64,000 bases of DNA from Salinirubellus litoreus (GTDB lineage Archaea; Halobacteriota; Halobacteria; Halobacteriales; Haloarculaceae), in the NCBI RefSeq assembly GCF_037335815.1, contig NZ_CP147841.1, positions 3,720,001-3,784,000 on the forward strand. Reading direction: 5' to 3'. The translations under genes were made by a program, and so were the position numbers. This document shows positions 18,725 to 28,043 of this stretch, piece by piece. Below the pieces are notes generated by a model. It was not told the DNA's origin. It was given only the letters and a program-made list of their open reading frames with translations, and made no database searches. Position 1 is the first letter of the stretch. Each line of letters opens with the position of its first letter.

Positions 18725-19789
18725 CGGACGGCTCGCCGGAAACGATCGCTGGATTCCACCTGAAATAGGGGTCTTTGGTGGGGGAGAAAACCGAACCGGT
18801 TCAGTAGGTGGCACAGCGTCGGACAGTTCGGCCGTTGTGACGGAGGAATCTCCCGACCGTGGCCGTACATTGCCGTTTGAGCCGTTTTCGCGAGTGAATT
18901 CCAGCTGCCACCGTATTCTGAGTTCCTGGATGGTGCGTGTACATCGACCCGATATCCGCAGAACTGTGCGGTAGAGAGCGTGTACAGCAGAATATACTGA
19001 GCCAAGATCGAGAAACCCATCCGATCCGACGGCGTCACCGAAGAGAACCGCCCGGAGCAGGCCTGTCCGTCATCGAACTCGGAGTCGTCATGTATCCGGA
19101 ACGGAGGCGAGAGCGACCGACGAATCCCGTTCACCCGTACACGGGTCGCTGACGAGTCAGATCGGGCAGTACGTCGTCTCGTACCAACAGCCGATCGAGA
19201 CCGAGCTATCGCTCGATACCCCGATTGAGAGCCGCTACTGATGCGAATTTCTCGATCATCCGGATCCACCGGGTATCGAGCCATCAGGGCCTCGGATCCG
19301 AATCGAGACGTAGGCCCCCGTACACGCCTGATTTCACTCGCGTTCGGGGGGCGACAGCGACCGTAATGCCAACAGTGCGATACCGCTCGAACGGGGAGGA
19401 GACGCTCCGTGCCGGGGGATCCGGTCGCCCCTGAAACCAACCGGGCACGTCCTGTCCGACGTACCTCAGGATCCACGTACCGTACATTCCCACAGAGAGG
19501 CCTTACTGCGGGAGATTACAGGAATGTACGCGTTGGTCAGAGGCCGAATCGCCTGCTAGCATCCGCGTGACGGCTGCTGTGACACGAGACCGACCTCGAC
19601 ACGACGATGCCGTTGACAGCGCCGCAGATCGGAGACTGTGTCGGGGTCACGCACTCCGATCCGACGGGATCGAACGAGGTCACTGCTGGGCCACGAGTAC
19701 CCCCTTTTCGAGTGGAGTTCCTTCACCGAGCTCCGGCTCCCCTGATGACGTTCACTCCTCGGCAGAGAGCCGGCCTCCCCCGGCGACGG
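18725..19789. other. 1.07-kb gene-free region between replicase and DNA pump
   Basis: No frame with coding character on either strand. The region separates the convergent ends of the replicase gene and the large HerA/TraG-like gene. A replication or transfer origin could lie in such a place, but I found no iterons or clear long palindrome to support that. Confidence 0.35.
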
Positions 19790-22700
19790 TTACGCCTCGA
19801 GGAACCGGTCGCGGAACGTCCCGATCGTGAAGATATCCGTGAACCCGGGCTCGTCGATCGTAACCCGCGAGAGCGACGAGGAATCGCTGTAGGTCTTCCC
19901 GACGCGTGGCTCCCCGTCGCCGGGGTTGTGAAGCGCCCGGATGACCTCGTGGCCCTCACTGCGGCCCTCGACCACCCAGACCGCCCGCTCGGGGTCGCAG
20001 GCGGCCAGCTTGTCGTAATCCGCGGGGACGGCCCGGAGGGTGTCGTGGTTCGATCGCTCGGCCTCGCCGGCGACGACCACCTCGCCGTCGGCATCGAGCA
20101 CCGCGACGTCGAGCCGCCCCGCATCGATCGCGTGGTACGTCGACACCTCCGCGCCGGGATGATCGGGGTCGTCGACGAACCGGGCCCGGAACCCACGGCG
20201 CATCGTCTCGACCATCATGACGTGGAAGCTGGACTCGCTGAGGTCGCCCACGCCGTCGCCGTGGGCCCGCCCCTCGCGGTGGGCGGCATCGATCAGGTCG
20301 CGCCCCTCGGGCGTGACCGTATACAGCGTGTGTGGGTGGCTCGTGTCGACCGTCAGGAGCCCGTCGGTGACGAGCTCCTCGAACGCCCCGTCGTCGAGCC
20401 CGGTGTACGTCCGGAGTCGCTCCATCCCATCGAAGACGAGATCGTACTCCCACTCGGTGTCGTAGCGCTGCTGGTGGGCGTTGTAGACGACCTGCAGGAA
20501 GGCCAGCTGGGTATCCGAGTACGCGAGTCCGGCCCGCTCGCCTCGAGAGAGCGTCAGCCCGACGTGGACCGTCGGCACGGTCGCCCGGTCGACGGCTTCG
20601 CGATCGCCGTGACAGTCGACGGCAGCCATCAGTTCTTCGAACCGACGCCCGTGGCGGGTCCCGCAGGTCGTACAGGTGACCGAATCCGAGGCCGGGTGGT
20701 AGGAGATCCCATCGGGGAGTCGTTGCGTCAACGGGAGCGTCGTGTCGAGCGTGGCGGCCCTCGCACCGGCGCCGGTGTCGGGCGCACTCGGCTCGGAGTC
20801 GTCGTCGGACTCGATCCCCGCCCCGACCGTGACGGTCCGCGCCACGTCGACGCCGTGGCGTCGCGACCGCTCCCGAAGCGACGTTCGGGCCGCCTCGAAG
20901 GTCGCCCGCTGTGACTCGGTGAGCGGCTGTGGGCCGTCGGGATGGCCCGGTGGGAGTGGCAGCGACCGGACCTGGAACGGCCGTGGGGGGTCGGCGCCGA
21001 ACGAGGCGGGGAGCGAGACCAGCCACTCGCCGGGCGCCAGTCCGCGCAGTCGGTTGGCGACCGCCTCGGGCGGCATCTCGGCTGTCGCGAGGCGTTCGGC
21101 GAGCCCGGCGTCGCGCTCGACCGGGCCGGTGACGACCGTACCGATGTTGTTGATCGCCTCCTCGTGGGTGGCCGCGTCGGCCCGTCGGAGCTGGTCGGGG
21201 TACTGGAGCGAGAGCGTGACCCCCGCACCGTAGCTCCGTCCCTTCTGGAGTATATCGGCGAAGACGCCGGACGTGGCGACGTCGGCGGCCTCCTCGATGT
21301 GGAGGTTGACCAGCGGTGGATCCCCCTGCCTCGGCTCTCGTTCGTGGTCGCGACGCTGGAGCGCCGTCCACAGCTGCGAGATGACGACCAGCGTGACGAT
21401 GCGCTGGGGGTCCGCTCGGAGGTCACTCGTGTCGACGATGATGACGCAGTCCTCGTCGAGCCTGGTTCGCCAGTCGAGCGGCGTCACGTCTTCCGGCTCG
21501 TCGTCGGGGACGTAGTCGAACAGCGGGGCGACGCGGCTATCGAGGGCCGCCCTCGCGATCCGGCGGGCGGCGCCGTTCATCATCTCGGTGAACGTGTCCT
21601 CGGTGTTGTTGGCGAGCCGCCGGAGTTCCCGGGCGAGTCGCTCGTCGATGACCGGCGGCTCGAGCCCGCTCTCGGTGAACTGCCCGGCCCGCTGCTGAAG
21701 CTCCGAGAGCGTGAACCGGTCGTCGCCGTGGACCGGATCGAACAGTGCCTTCACCAGCGCCTCGATGATCAGTGGCGAGGTGACGGCGCTGTCGAACTGT
21801 TCGTCCCCCATGATCGCCCGCAGGAGCTCCTCCGTGTGGTCGGCGACGTCCTCGACGGCCTGCGAGCGGGGGATCCCCGACTCCTGCTGGCGGGTGACGT
21901 CGAAGAACGGTTCCGCGGGCACCCGCCTGGCGGCGTCGAATCGGTAGACGTTCTCGAGGCTCCCGTACACGGCATAGTGGCTTCGCACGTAGTCATCGGC
22001 CATCTCTCCGTCCTTCGACTCGACGATGACCGTCGCGCCCTCGGTGGCCGCGTGGTTCGCCAGCAGGCCCGTCACCCCCCAGATGCTCTTGCCCGATCCC
22101 GTCTTCCCGGCGACGAGCATGTGCCGACGCTGGAGCGCCGGTGGGAGCGCGATCGGCTCCGGATCGGTCGTCCGGTCGCCGGTCGCCGGGACGCCGAGGG
22201 CGTACCCTGGCTCGCGGTAGCGGTCGAGGATCTCCTTTGGCGGGAGCGGCTGCCCGGTCCGTTCGCCCGGTCGCGTCCCGATGGCGCGCTGGGCGGCCTC
22301 GGGGAGGTCCGCACCGCCGACGAGACAGAAGTTCCCGGCCGTCGTCGGATCGGCGACGATCCGCGGCTGGACATGCGAGGTAAAGGGGAGCCCGATGTCG
22401 AGCGACCGCTCCAGTCGGCGCCCGCGCGTGAACTCCCTGACGGTGCGGGTCTCGAGCGCCGCCAGTAGCTCCTCGGCGTCGCTGCTGCCGGCGCCGTGGA
22501 CGTCCGTCCGTAGCTGGTAGGTCGTCCGGCCGACCTCCGAGAACACCCCCGAGAGGGCGTCGAGAACGATCTCCGGCGAGGCCGACTCGTCGCCGTCGCC
22601 GAACGCCACCGCCCGTGCGTTGACGTCGAAGGACTGTCGCGCATTGCTCGCCTCGATCTCCTCGATCCGCTGGCGGTACGCGCGGGAGACGTCCTCGCGA

Positions 22701-23347
22701 TCCAGGCGCTCGTACTCGAACTCCGCGCCGAACAGCTCGAGGAGGAACTCGCCGACGATCGAGCGCTGCGGGTAGTGATACTCTTCGATGGTCGCGTCGG
22801 CCTCCCAGGTCCAGTCCGGCTTCGGCCGCAGGAGCACCTGGAACGCGACCGGGACGTCGCTGTCCGCGAGCGCGCCGATGACGTCCGCGAGCGGCCAGTC
22901 GGCCCGCCCGTCCTCGCCGAAGCGCTCGAGGGGATGGAGCCGGGTCTGCCAGTCACCGCGGCGGTCCTCGCGAGCGCGGACCTCGAGCCCGGCGACCGGT
23001 CGATCGGCGAGCGGTGTCGATCCCTCCGGGACGACGTCGGGCGTGACCTGCTCGGCGAGCGTGGTCGTCGTCCGTGCGAGTTCGTATTCGGTCGGAAAAC
23101 AGTCCCTGAGCGCCCGCTCGAGCGTCCCCGTGTCGATATCGCCGCCGAACAGGTACGTGACCCCATCGTCGTCCCCGGCGGTGGCGAGGAGCATCTCGAC
23201 GGTCGGCGGATCCTCGGTCGTCCCGCCCGCCCGGCCGTGGAGCGAGCGGAGCCCGTCGACGATCCCGCCGGGTACGAGACGGTCGGTCGTCGGTCGAACG
23301 GCGATGTACTCTCGTTCGGTCGTGAGCGACAACTCGTCCGTGGCCAT
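19790..23347 (-). CDS. Giant HerA/TraG-like ATPase with C-terminal winged helix and nuclease-like domain
   Basis: 1185 residues. Residues 1-400 are a haloarchaeal N-terminal region of unknown fold. The FtsK/HerA motor has Walker A HMLVAGKTGSGKSIWG (413-421), Walker B CVIIVDTSDL (about 640) and NLHIEEAADVATSG (the sensor-type glutamates). Residues near 890 contain CTTCGTRHG, a single CxxC pair followed by a histidine; I see no second cysteine pair. A winged-helix segment follows (TPEGRDLIDAAHREG), then YHAIDAGRLDVAVL with VVAGEAERS, a D-x(n)-E-x-E pattern as in PD-(D/E)XK nucleases. Such proteins are encoded by conjugative or integrative elements of haloarchaea and should pump DNA at the membrane. 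It is transcribed towards the replicase gene. Confidence 0.85.
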   Translation of the reverse strand: MATDELSLTTEREYIAVRPTTDRLVPGGIVDGLRSLHGRAGGTTEDPPTVEMLLATAGDDDGVTYLFGGDIDTGTLERALRDCFPTEYELARTTTTLAEQVTPDVVPEGSTPLADRPVAGLEVRAREDRRGDWQTRLHPLERFGEDGRADWPLADVIGALADSDVPVAFQVLLRPKPDWTWEADATIEEYHYPQRSIVGEFLLELFGAEFEYERLDREDVSRAYRQRIEEIEASNARQSFDVNARAVAFGDGDESASPEIVLDALSGVFSEVGRTTYQLRTDVHGAGSSDAEELLAALETRTVREFTRGRRLERSLDIGLPFTSHVQPRIVADPTTAGNFCLVGGADLPEAAQRAIGTRPGERTGQPLPPKEILDRYREPGYALGVPATGDRTTDPEPIALPPALQRRHMLVAGKTGSGKSIWGVTGLLANHAATEGATVIVESKDGEMADDYVRSHYAVYGSLENVYRFDAARRVPAEPFFDVTRQQESGIPRSQAVEDVADHTEELLRAIMGDEQFDSAVTSPLIIEALVKALFDPVHGDDRFTLSELQQRAGQFTESGLEPPVIDERLARELRRLANNTEDTFTEMMNGAARRIARAALDSRVAPLFDYVPDDEPEDVTPLDWRTRLDEDCVIIVDTSDLRADPQRIVTLVVISQLWTALQRRDHEREPRQGDPPLVNLHIEEAADVATSGVFADILQKGRSYGAGVTLSLQYPDQLRRADAATHEEAINNIGTVVTGPVERDAGLAERLATAEMPPEAVANRLRGLAPGEWLVSLPASFGADPPRPFQVRSLPLPPGHPDGPQPLTESQRATFEAARTSLRERSRRHGVDVARTVTVGAGIESDDDSEPSAPDTGAGARAATLDTTLPLTQRLPDGISYHPASDSVTCTTCGTRHGRRFEELMAAVDCHGDREAVDRATVPTVHVGLTLSRGERAGLAYSDTQLAFLQVVYNAHQQRYDTEWEYDLVFDGMERLRTYTGLDDGAFEELVTDGLLTVDTSHPHTLYTVTPEGRDLIDAAHREGRAHGDGVGDLSESSFHVMMVETMRRGFRARFVDDPDHPGAEVSTYHAIDAGRLDVAVLDADGEVVVAGEAERSNHDTLRAVPADYDKLAACDPERAVWVVEGRSEGHEVIRALHNPGDGEPRVGKTYSDSSSLSRVTIDEPGFTDIFTIGTFRDRFLEA

Positions 23348-23513
23348 CCTCGGGTGGGTCTGCCGAACAGCGACGACTAATACCGACGTCCCGTTTCGAG
23401 ATCTGTGTCAGGGCGTTCCAGACCCCGACTGGATGAAATCAAGCAGATCAGGGAAAATCCAGGTCTATAATGGCGTAATAAACGGTTCCCCGGGAAGCAG
23501 CGCGCGGATCCGC

Positions 23514-24590
23514 TCAGGTGAGGTGTTTCCAGACGTCCATCGGATCGGCATCGTTCAGTTCGGCGTTCGTTCGTATCGTCCGCAGTTCGGCGATACAGCG
23601 TTTCGCGACCAGCGGATACACATCGGCCGGCGTGACCGACCGGTCCAGGTCCATCAGCTCCGGCCAGTTCTCGGCCCAGATGTCCTCGACCACTCGCGGG
23701 TAGAGGTCTTCGTTCAGGTGGAGGCCGAACTCACGGCCCTCCTCGACGACCAACTCCCGGACCTGCTTGCGGATCCGGGCCGGCGTACAGTACCTCGCGA
23801 CGACGTACTCCGCTCCCGAGTCGGCCGCCTCGGGTCGGCCGCCGAACTGCTCGCGGTTCAGTTCCTCGAACCGCTCGCGGACGAGTTTCACTCGTCGGCT
23901 GTGCTCGTCGCTCCGGACGACGACACCCTCGACGGTCACGTCGTCGGCGAGCGATGAGGTGGGAAACGCGTACGACTCCGGGTCGAACCGGCTTCCGGGA
24001 CGGTCCAGGATCGTCGCCGGAAGGAACGAGACGTCGGTCGGGGCCTCCTCGACGCGGATGCGTTCGAAGACCGTCCACGCAGCCTCCTGTCCGAGGAACC
24101 CCTCGAACGTCTCCTCGTAGGGGTTCCCGGGCGGCGTCATCGTTTCGATCGCCGAGTAGGGGAGCACGTCGAAGCCGACCAGTGCGGGGAGTTCCCGGTC
24201 CGTGTACCCATAGTCGAGCGTCGAGTAGACGAGGTTCTCGGCGTAGACGATCAGCGGTCCATCGTACTTGTCGTGAAGCGACCGGAGGCTGGTAGAGTCC
24301 ACGCCGTCACGGAGACAGCGCACGGCCCGACGGAGCGCCCCGTCGACCTCTTCTAGTGAGTCGCGGTGGCTGCCGCGGACGCTCCTTCGCGTCCCGAAGA
24401 CGAGGCTCCCGTCGCCGTCGGCCGCGGCAACGACCCGGTCCGGGTAGGTCGCCCGATATCGGTCCTCGTACAGCGTGAACCGGAACGAACTGCCGTCGAC
24501 CTTCTCGACGAGGGTCAGATCCCCCGTCTCGAAGAACGTCGATGGGACGACCGGGTGGTCGTGCCGCGGGATCTTCGGGTAGACCTTCAT
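23514..24590 (-). CDS. RNA-ligase-like nucleotidyltransferase
   Basis: 358 residues from MKVYPKIPRHDHPVVP; an upstream ATG at 24644 adds a basic 18-residue tail that looks spurious. Nucleotidyltransferase motifs are in order: motif I EKVDGSSFRF (Lys30 as the adenylated residue), motif III/IIIa LIVYAENLVY, motif IV TVEGVVVRSD and motif V RRVKLVRERF. This matches the covalent nucleotidyltransferase superfamily (RNA ligase). It should adenylate itself and seal nicks or RNA ends. The C-terminal 100 residues are helical. It lies 166 bp upstream of the TraG-like gene on the same strand, at the edge of the element. Confidence 0.85.
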   Translation of the reverse strand: MKVYPKIPRHDHPVVPSTFFETGDLTLVEKVDGSSFRFTLYEDRYRATYPDRVVAAADGDGSLVFGTRRSVRGSHRDSLEEVDGALRRAVRCLRDGVDSTSLRSLHDKYDGPLIVYAENLVYSTLDYGYTDRELPALVGFDVLPYSAIETMTPPGNPYEETFEGFLGQEAAWTVFERIRVEEAPTDVSFLPATILDRPGSRFDPESYAFPTSSLADDVTVEGVVVRSDEHSRRVKLVRERFEELNREQFGGRPEAADSGAEYVVARYCTPARIRKQVRELVVEEGREFGLHLNEDLYPRVVEDIWAENWPELMDLDRSVTPADVYPLVAKRCIAELRTIRTNAELNDADPMDVWKHLT

Positions 24591-24679
24591 CCTCGATCGC
24601 CCGTAGGGACGAGCGGGGTGCGATCCATACGGGTGCCTCGACACGGCGCTTCAAGAACGATATCGTCCCGTGTATTCAT

Positions 24680-24858
24680 TTGACATCCTCCTTCGGCTAA
24701 AGCCGGAGGAATCCCGAGCGTTGGGATATTTCGGTTTGCAGTCTCCCCGTTCTCTCGGTGTGAACCGTCCGCTCTCGCGGTCGAACAGCAAGACTCCGGG
24801 CTGTGCCAACCAGCCGTTACTCATATCCTCCGTCGGGGGACTCTGAGTTATCTTTCGT
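24680..24858 (-). mobile_element. Remnant of an IS200/IS605 right end with tnpB C-terminal codons
   Basis: A hairpin (tcctcc..cggct / agccg..gagga, 24686-24710) preceded on the minus strand by a reading frame (DMSNGWLAQPGVLLFDRESG, then GDCKPKYPNARDSSGF) that I associate with the C-terminal tail of haloarchaeal IS1341-type TnpB proteins. The frame breaks off where another IS begins at 24859. Interpreted as the 3' end of an IS200/IS605 element cut by the neighbouring element. TnpB assignment is from memory and moderate. Confidence 0.45.
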
Positions 24859-24933
24859 CTGCTGTGTTGAATAGCGATCTTAGCTACCGATATTACCGGT
24901 TTAGCAGGGCGAAGCCGAGGGGTCGAACCTGCC

Positions 24934-24990
24934 ATGGAAATCGACACCCTCGGCTTCATTGAGCAGTCCATGTCAACTCCTTTGATTTAG
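24934..24990 (+). pseudogene. N-terminal codons of an IS transposase
   Basis: Reads MEIDTLGFIEQ and then diverges, stopping after 18 residues. The start matches my recollection of ISH-type transposases, whose proteins begin M-E-I-D-x-L-x-F-I-E-Q. It is the left remnant within the IS shell. Confidence 0.55.
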
Positions 24991-25079
24991 TGTCCTACCT
25001 CCCTGATGTATGGCGGCTAAACACGGGCGTCGGCCCCACCCCCAACAACTTTTATTCACTTCTTATAGATGATGAATCG

Positions 25080-26477
25080 ATGGAGCCACCATCGAACGAT
25101 TCGTCTGCCGTGTTTCTGGTGGCAGTCGCGACGAACGTCGTCCCGCTGGTCGGCGTGTTCCACCTCGGGTGGAGCGCACAGACGTTCGCGGTCGTCTACG
25201 CGATGGAACTGGTTGTCGCTGTCCCGTTCGCCGGGTTGAAGGCGTTGTTCGCGGGCCGCCCGCCGAACTACGACGAGCTGGAGCGTCCTAGGGAGGATGA
25301 CCCGCTCAAGCCCGACGAGTGGGGCGGGGGCTCCGTCGGACCGAGCGACCTCAACCGCCGGCGTGGGAGCGTCACGGTCGTCGACCCTCTCCCGCCGATC
25401 TACCCCCGGAACTTCCCGTTCGTCTTGCGAGCGTTCGGGGCTGCCGTGGCGCTCGTCGGGATGTTCCTCTTCGTCCTGAGCCGTTTCGTCGACGTGCCGG
25501 CGACGCTCGCCGATCCGATTGTGGCGGCCAGCGCCGTCTCCCTGATCGTCTCTCACGGCGGTGTCATCAACCGCGAGTACTTCCGGAAGCGGCGCCACGA
25601 GACGACCACTCCCCGAGACGTGGTCGCAAGCGCGAAGAACGAGGCCGGGGTAGCCGTGGTGGTGCTCTGGTTCGCGACCGTCGGCGGCCCGGCCGGCGCG
25701 CTGGTCGCGTTCGTCGCGGTGAAGCTATTCGCGGAGTGGCGGGGCTACCGCGGCGGGCTGGCGTTCGACCCCGACGAAGGGGTGGGAACGCTCCCGCCTG
25801 TGGCGGCTCCGGACGCGTCGCCGACGGCGGAGGTCCGTCCGGACCGGCGCGCCGTCCGCGGCGCCGCGCTCTGGCGGGGCGCGAAGTCCGCAGTCGGCAG
25901 CGGCCCGGCGTACCTCCTCGCGTGGGTTGGGCTCACTGGCGGGTCGGCAGGGGTAGTCGCCGCCACGGTGGTCTGTTTCGGCCTCCTGCCGGCCGGCATT
26001 GGCGGGCTGAAGGCCGTCGAGTACGCTCTCACTCACGGTACGCTGGCGTACCAGCGCCGCGACGACGCGGTAGTCGCGTACGACGACCTCACCGGGGCGG
26101 TCCAGTGGGCGACCCCCGTCGATGACCTCCGGGACGCCGATCTGTGCGAGGGAGAGCTCCTCGACCGCGCCTGCGACACCCGAACGTTCTCGCTTATGCC
26201 GTCCGCGGGGGAATACGAACTCAGCGTCGCGCACCTCCGGGAGTATGGCCGGGCCGTCGAGGCGTTCGAGCTTCCGGTCGAGACGACGGCGTTTGGCCCA
26301 CTCGACCGACGCGTGGTCGGGGTGGCGGCCGCAGTCGGTGCTTGTGGCATCGCCGTCGTGGCTGGTCTCGCCTACTACGCCCCCTCCGTCGCGGCGGTCG
26401 CCGCCGGGTTCGGCGGCCCGTTCGGCGTCGTCGCTCTCAGATCGGCGTGGCGGTGGGCGCTCCCGGCGACGCCGTGA
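25080..26477 (+). CDS. DUF6498-like polytopic membrane protein (IS cargo)
   Basis: 465 residues from MEPPSNDSSAVFLVAVATNV; a good TATA-like element (aacttttattcac, about 25047) lies some 30 nt upstream, and earlier in-frame codons read through the promoter. Features: an N-terminal helix pair with VVPLVGVFHLGWSAQTFAVV and MELVVAVPFAGLKALFAGRP, a central pair, two more helix groups, and a C-terminal hydrophobic domain. The opening 60 residues resemble DUF6498 proteins. The function of the family is unknown. Its stop codon lies inside the right transposase remnant. GC is higher than in the flanking IS sequence. Confidence 0.85.
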   Translation: MEPPSNDSSAVFLVAVATNVVPLVGVFHLGWSAQTFAVVYAMELVVAVPFAGLKALFAGRPPNYDELERPREDDPLKPDEWGGGSVGPSDLNRRRGSVTVVDPLPPIYPRNFPFVLRAFGAAVALVGMFLFVLSRFVDVPATLADPIVAASAVSLIVSHGGVINREYFRKRRHETTTPRDVVASAKNEAGVAVVVLWFATVGGPAGALVAFVAVKLFAEWRGYRGGLAFDPDEGVGTLPPVAAPDASPTAEVRPDRRAVRGAALWRGAKSAVGSGPAYLLAWVGLTGGSAGVVAATVVCFGLLPAGIGGLKAVEYALTHGTLAYQRRDDAVVAYDDLTGAVQWATPVDDLRDADLCEGELLDRACDTRTFSLMPSAGEYELSVAHLREYGRAVEAFELPVETTAFGPLDRRVVGVAAAVGACGIAVVAGLAYYAPSVAAVAAGFGGPFGVVALRSAWRWALPATP

Positions 26478-26563
26478 GAGCGCTCGGCTGGTCTCGGCAG
26501 TTCCATGAGATCGTTTTGATGTTTGTCCTCATCAACATAGAACCGCTGCGTGAATCACTGTAA
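26465..26563 (+). pseudogene. C-terminal codons of an IS transposase
   Basis: Reads GDAVRALGWSRQFHEIV, then LMFVLINIEPLRESL and stop. The W-x-RQF-x-EIVLMF-x-x-x-NIE pattern is the typical tail of haloarchaeal IS4/IS5-type transposases. It overlaps the last codons of the cargo gene in another frame and ends 14 bp before the right inverted repeat. Confidence 0.6.
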
Positions 26564-26598
26564 CCGTAACTCAGCATCTATTCAACACAGCAGTCCAT

Positions 26599-26799
26599 TC
26601 AGGGTCTAAGGTCAAGAGCATAGTAGACGACAGCCATCACGACTCCCATCATCGCTGCGTCGGTGATTGTCAGATCGCGTAGTAATAGACTCACTGCGAA
26701 CACCGCGAGGAAGCTCACAAAGCCAATCGCGAGGGCATATTCCAATCGGGGTAGGTCCTCAGCCCACGCCTCCAGACGGTGGTACAACTGCAATACCAT
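26599..26799 (-). CDS. Small two-helix membrane protein
   Basis: 66 residues from MVLQLYHRLEAWAEDLPRLE, with two transmembrane segments (YALAIGFVSFLAVFAVSLLL and DAAMMGVVMAVVYYALDL) separated by a short RDLTITD loop. A longer frame starts at 26856 but its extra residues look non-native. Unrecognised; its stop lies five bases outside the IS right end. First of many small membrane proteins in this region. Confidence 0.65.
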   Translation of the reverse strand: MVLQLYHRLEAWAEDLPRLEYALAIGFVSFLAVFAVSLLLRDLTITDAAMMGVVMAVVYYALDLRP

Positions 26800-27067
26800 T
26801 ACTGTACATCCTCTTGAACGCGAGATTGGATAAATCATAATCAGATACACACGCATCTACTGAGCGGCTGTTCCACGACGGTCGTGTCGAACTACTAGGA
26901 TTCCGACAGAGCCTTGGGACTTTACTTTTCGTGTCCGTCCCTCGAGCGTTCAGTCCCACTGTTTGATGATTGCGATATCACACACTCCGCCTGCATCCCG
27001 TTAGTGTACAGCGCCGATTGCTGGGGATTATACCCGTTCCATAGAACGTCTGTCGTCTAGTGGCTTT

Positions 27068-27391
27068 TCAGATAGTGTCGTTCCGTCCGGAAGTCGATTC
27101 GTAGCGGCGGGCACCGCGAATCATCCGGACGGCGATGGCAACGACGGCGATCACGAACACGAACCAGTACCACTCGCTGTTGGCCGGTGAGGATTGGAAT
27201 TCCAGAATACCGACACAGACCGTCAGGACCGCAACGTAGAGTGAGTTCGTTCCAATGAAGTCAGCCAGACCTTCTTCGTCTGCAACCTTCTCGGGGTCGT
27301 ATCCGGCGATCAGGTCCATCATGCCGACGTACTTGATCAGAATACCGACGAAAATTCCCGCTCCGATCGCAGACAGCGCGTGTTCAGTCAT
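27068..27391 (-). CDS. Small membrane protein, second gene of a coupled pair
   Basis: 107 residues from MTEHALSAIGAGIFVGILIK. Three predicted helices with an acidic loop (YDPEKVADEEGLADFIG) and a basic C-terminal tail. The ATG overlaps the last codons of the upstream gene by 8 nt (ATGACTGA), so the two are translationally coupled. The loop composition is typical of haloarchaeal DUF3784-like proteins, but this is not a firm identification. Confidence 0.75.
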   Translation of the reverse strand: MTEHALSAIGAGIFVGILIKYVGMMDLIAGYDPEKVADEEGLADFIGTNSLYVAVLTVCVGILEFQSSPANSEWYWFVFVIAVVAIAVRMIRGARRYESTSGRNDTI

Positions 27392-27842
27392 GGGACTGCC
27401 GAGACACCACTTTCCCTCGGAGTCGTTCGATACTCGATCGGCCGAGATATCCAACGGCGAACCCGCCGGTTCCGATGACGAGGGTGGCGACACCGAGTAC
27501 CGCCAGTCCGACCGGGTCGAGGAGGAAGGCGAATTTCCCGCCGAGCGAGTGACTCGAGAGCCCGAGGAACGCCCAGTCGGCCCGAAAGCCGATGTAGGCC
27601 GCGAACAGACCAAGCCACGCGACGACCAGTCCACCATGTCGAGCCCCGACCCCAACGGCGACGACGAAGCCGACGAGTGTCGCCGCTGCCGGCAGGACGA
27701 TCACACCACCGGACACCTGAAAGAGTCCGAGCGCGTACGCGCCGAACGTCCCGGTGAGGACCGTGAGAATAACGAGGACATCGAGCGCCCACTGAAGGCG
27801 ACTGCGCGGACGACCGAGGAGTACTCTACGGAGGGGGACCAT
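27384..27842 (-). CDS. Membrane protein, first gene of a coupled pair
   Basis: 152 residues. A basic N-terminus (MVPLRRVLLGRPRSRLQWAL) is followed by about four helices (VLVILTVLTGTFGAYALGLF; VIVLPAAATLVGFVVAVGVG; LVVAWLGLFAAYIGF; VGLAVLGVATLVIGTGGFAV). Not recognised. It overlaps the downstream gene and is divergent from the gene at 28044, with an AT-rich promoter zone between. Confidence 0.75.
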   Translation of the reverse strand: MVPLRRVLLGRPRSRLQWALDVLVILTVLTGTFGAYALGLFQVSGGVIVLPAAATLVGFVVAVGVGARHGGLVVAWLGLFAAYIGFRADWAFLGLSSHSLGGKFAFLLDPVGLAVLGVATLVIGTGGFAVGYLGRSSIERLRGKVVSRQSHD

Positions 27843-28043
27843 ATTCCCGGTTCCAGAGCGAACGGGAAAAGTGCTGTCTCGTCTATTGTTCGTTCGTTTA
27901 CTATAGACTTTTTGATACTTATTGTGTCTCTCGGTTAGTCGATGATCCGGTACTGGATTCTGGTCGTGACTCGATCGGTTCCCGGCTCATCTCAGTCTTT
28001 AAGTCACCAAAAATTGCTTGTCAGTCCCGATTGACGACTCCGT

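Larger units (their letters stand above)
24859..26593 (+). mobile_element. IS shell carrying a membrane-protein gene in place of its transposase
   Basis: The 16-bp sequence ctgctgtgttgaatag (24859-24874) recurs exactly inverted at 26578-26593. Just inside the left end, 24934-24990 encodes MEIDTLGFIEQ, and just inside the right end, 26465-26563 encodes GDAVRALGWSRQFHEIV and a stop. I recognise these as the first and last codons of a common haloarchaeal IS transposase family. Between them lies one intact unrelated gene (25080-26477). So the terminal parts and ends of the IS persist and its centre is replaced. I see no target-site duplication. Mobility would need a transposase in trans. Confidence 0.6.

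Noticed and set aside
19607..20914. 435-codon open frame on the plus strand
   Set aside because: Antisense to the TraG-like gene; its translation is rich in Arg/Pro/Val without domains and is a shadow of high-GC coding sequence.
20942..22468. 508-codon plus-strand open frame
   Set aside because: Also antisense to the TraG-like gene, whose Walker motifs and continuous domain structure make it the real product.
24651..24971. Minus-strand frame taken as a whole gene
   Set aside because: It joins the start of a different IS remnant to a tnpB tail; only the latter part has recognisable character, so it is annotated as a remnant.
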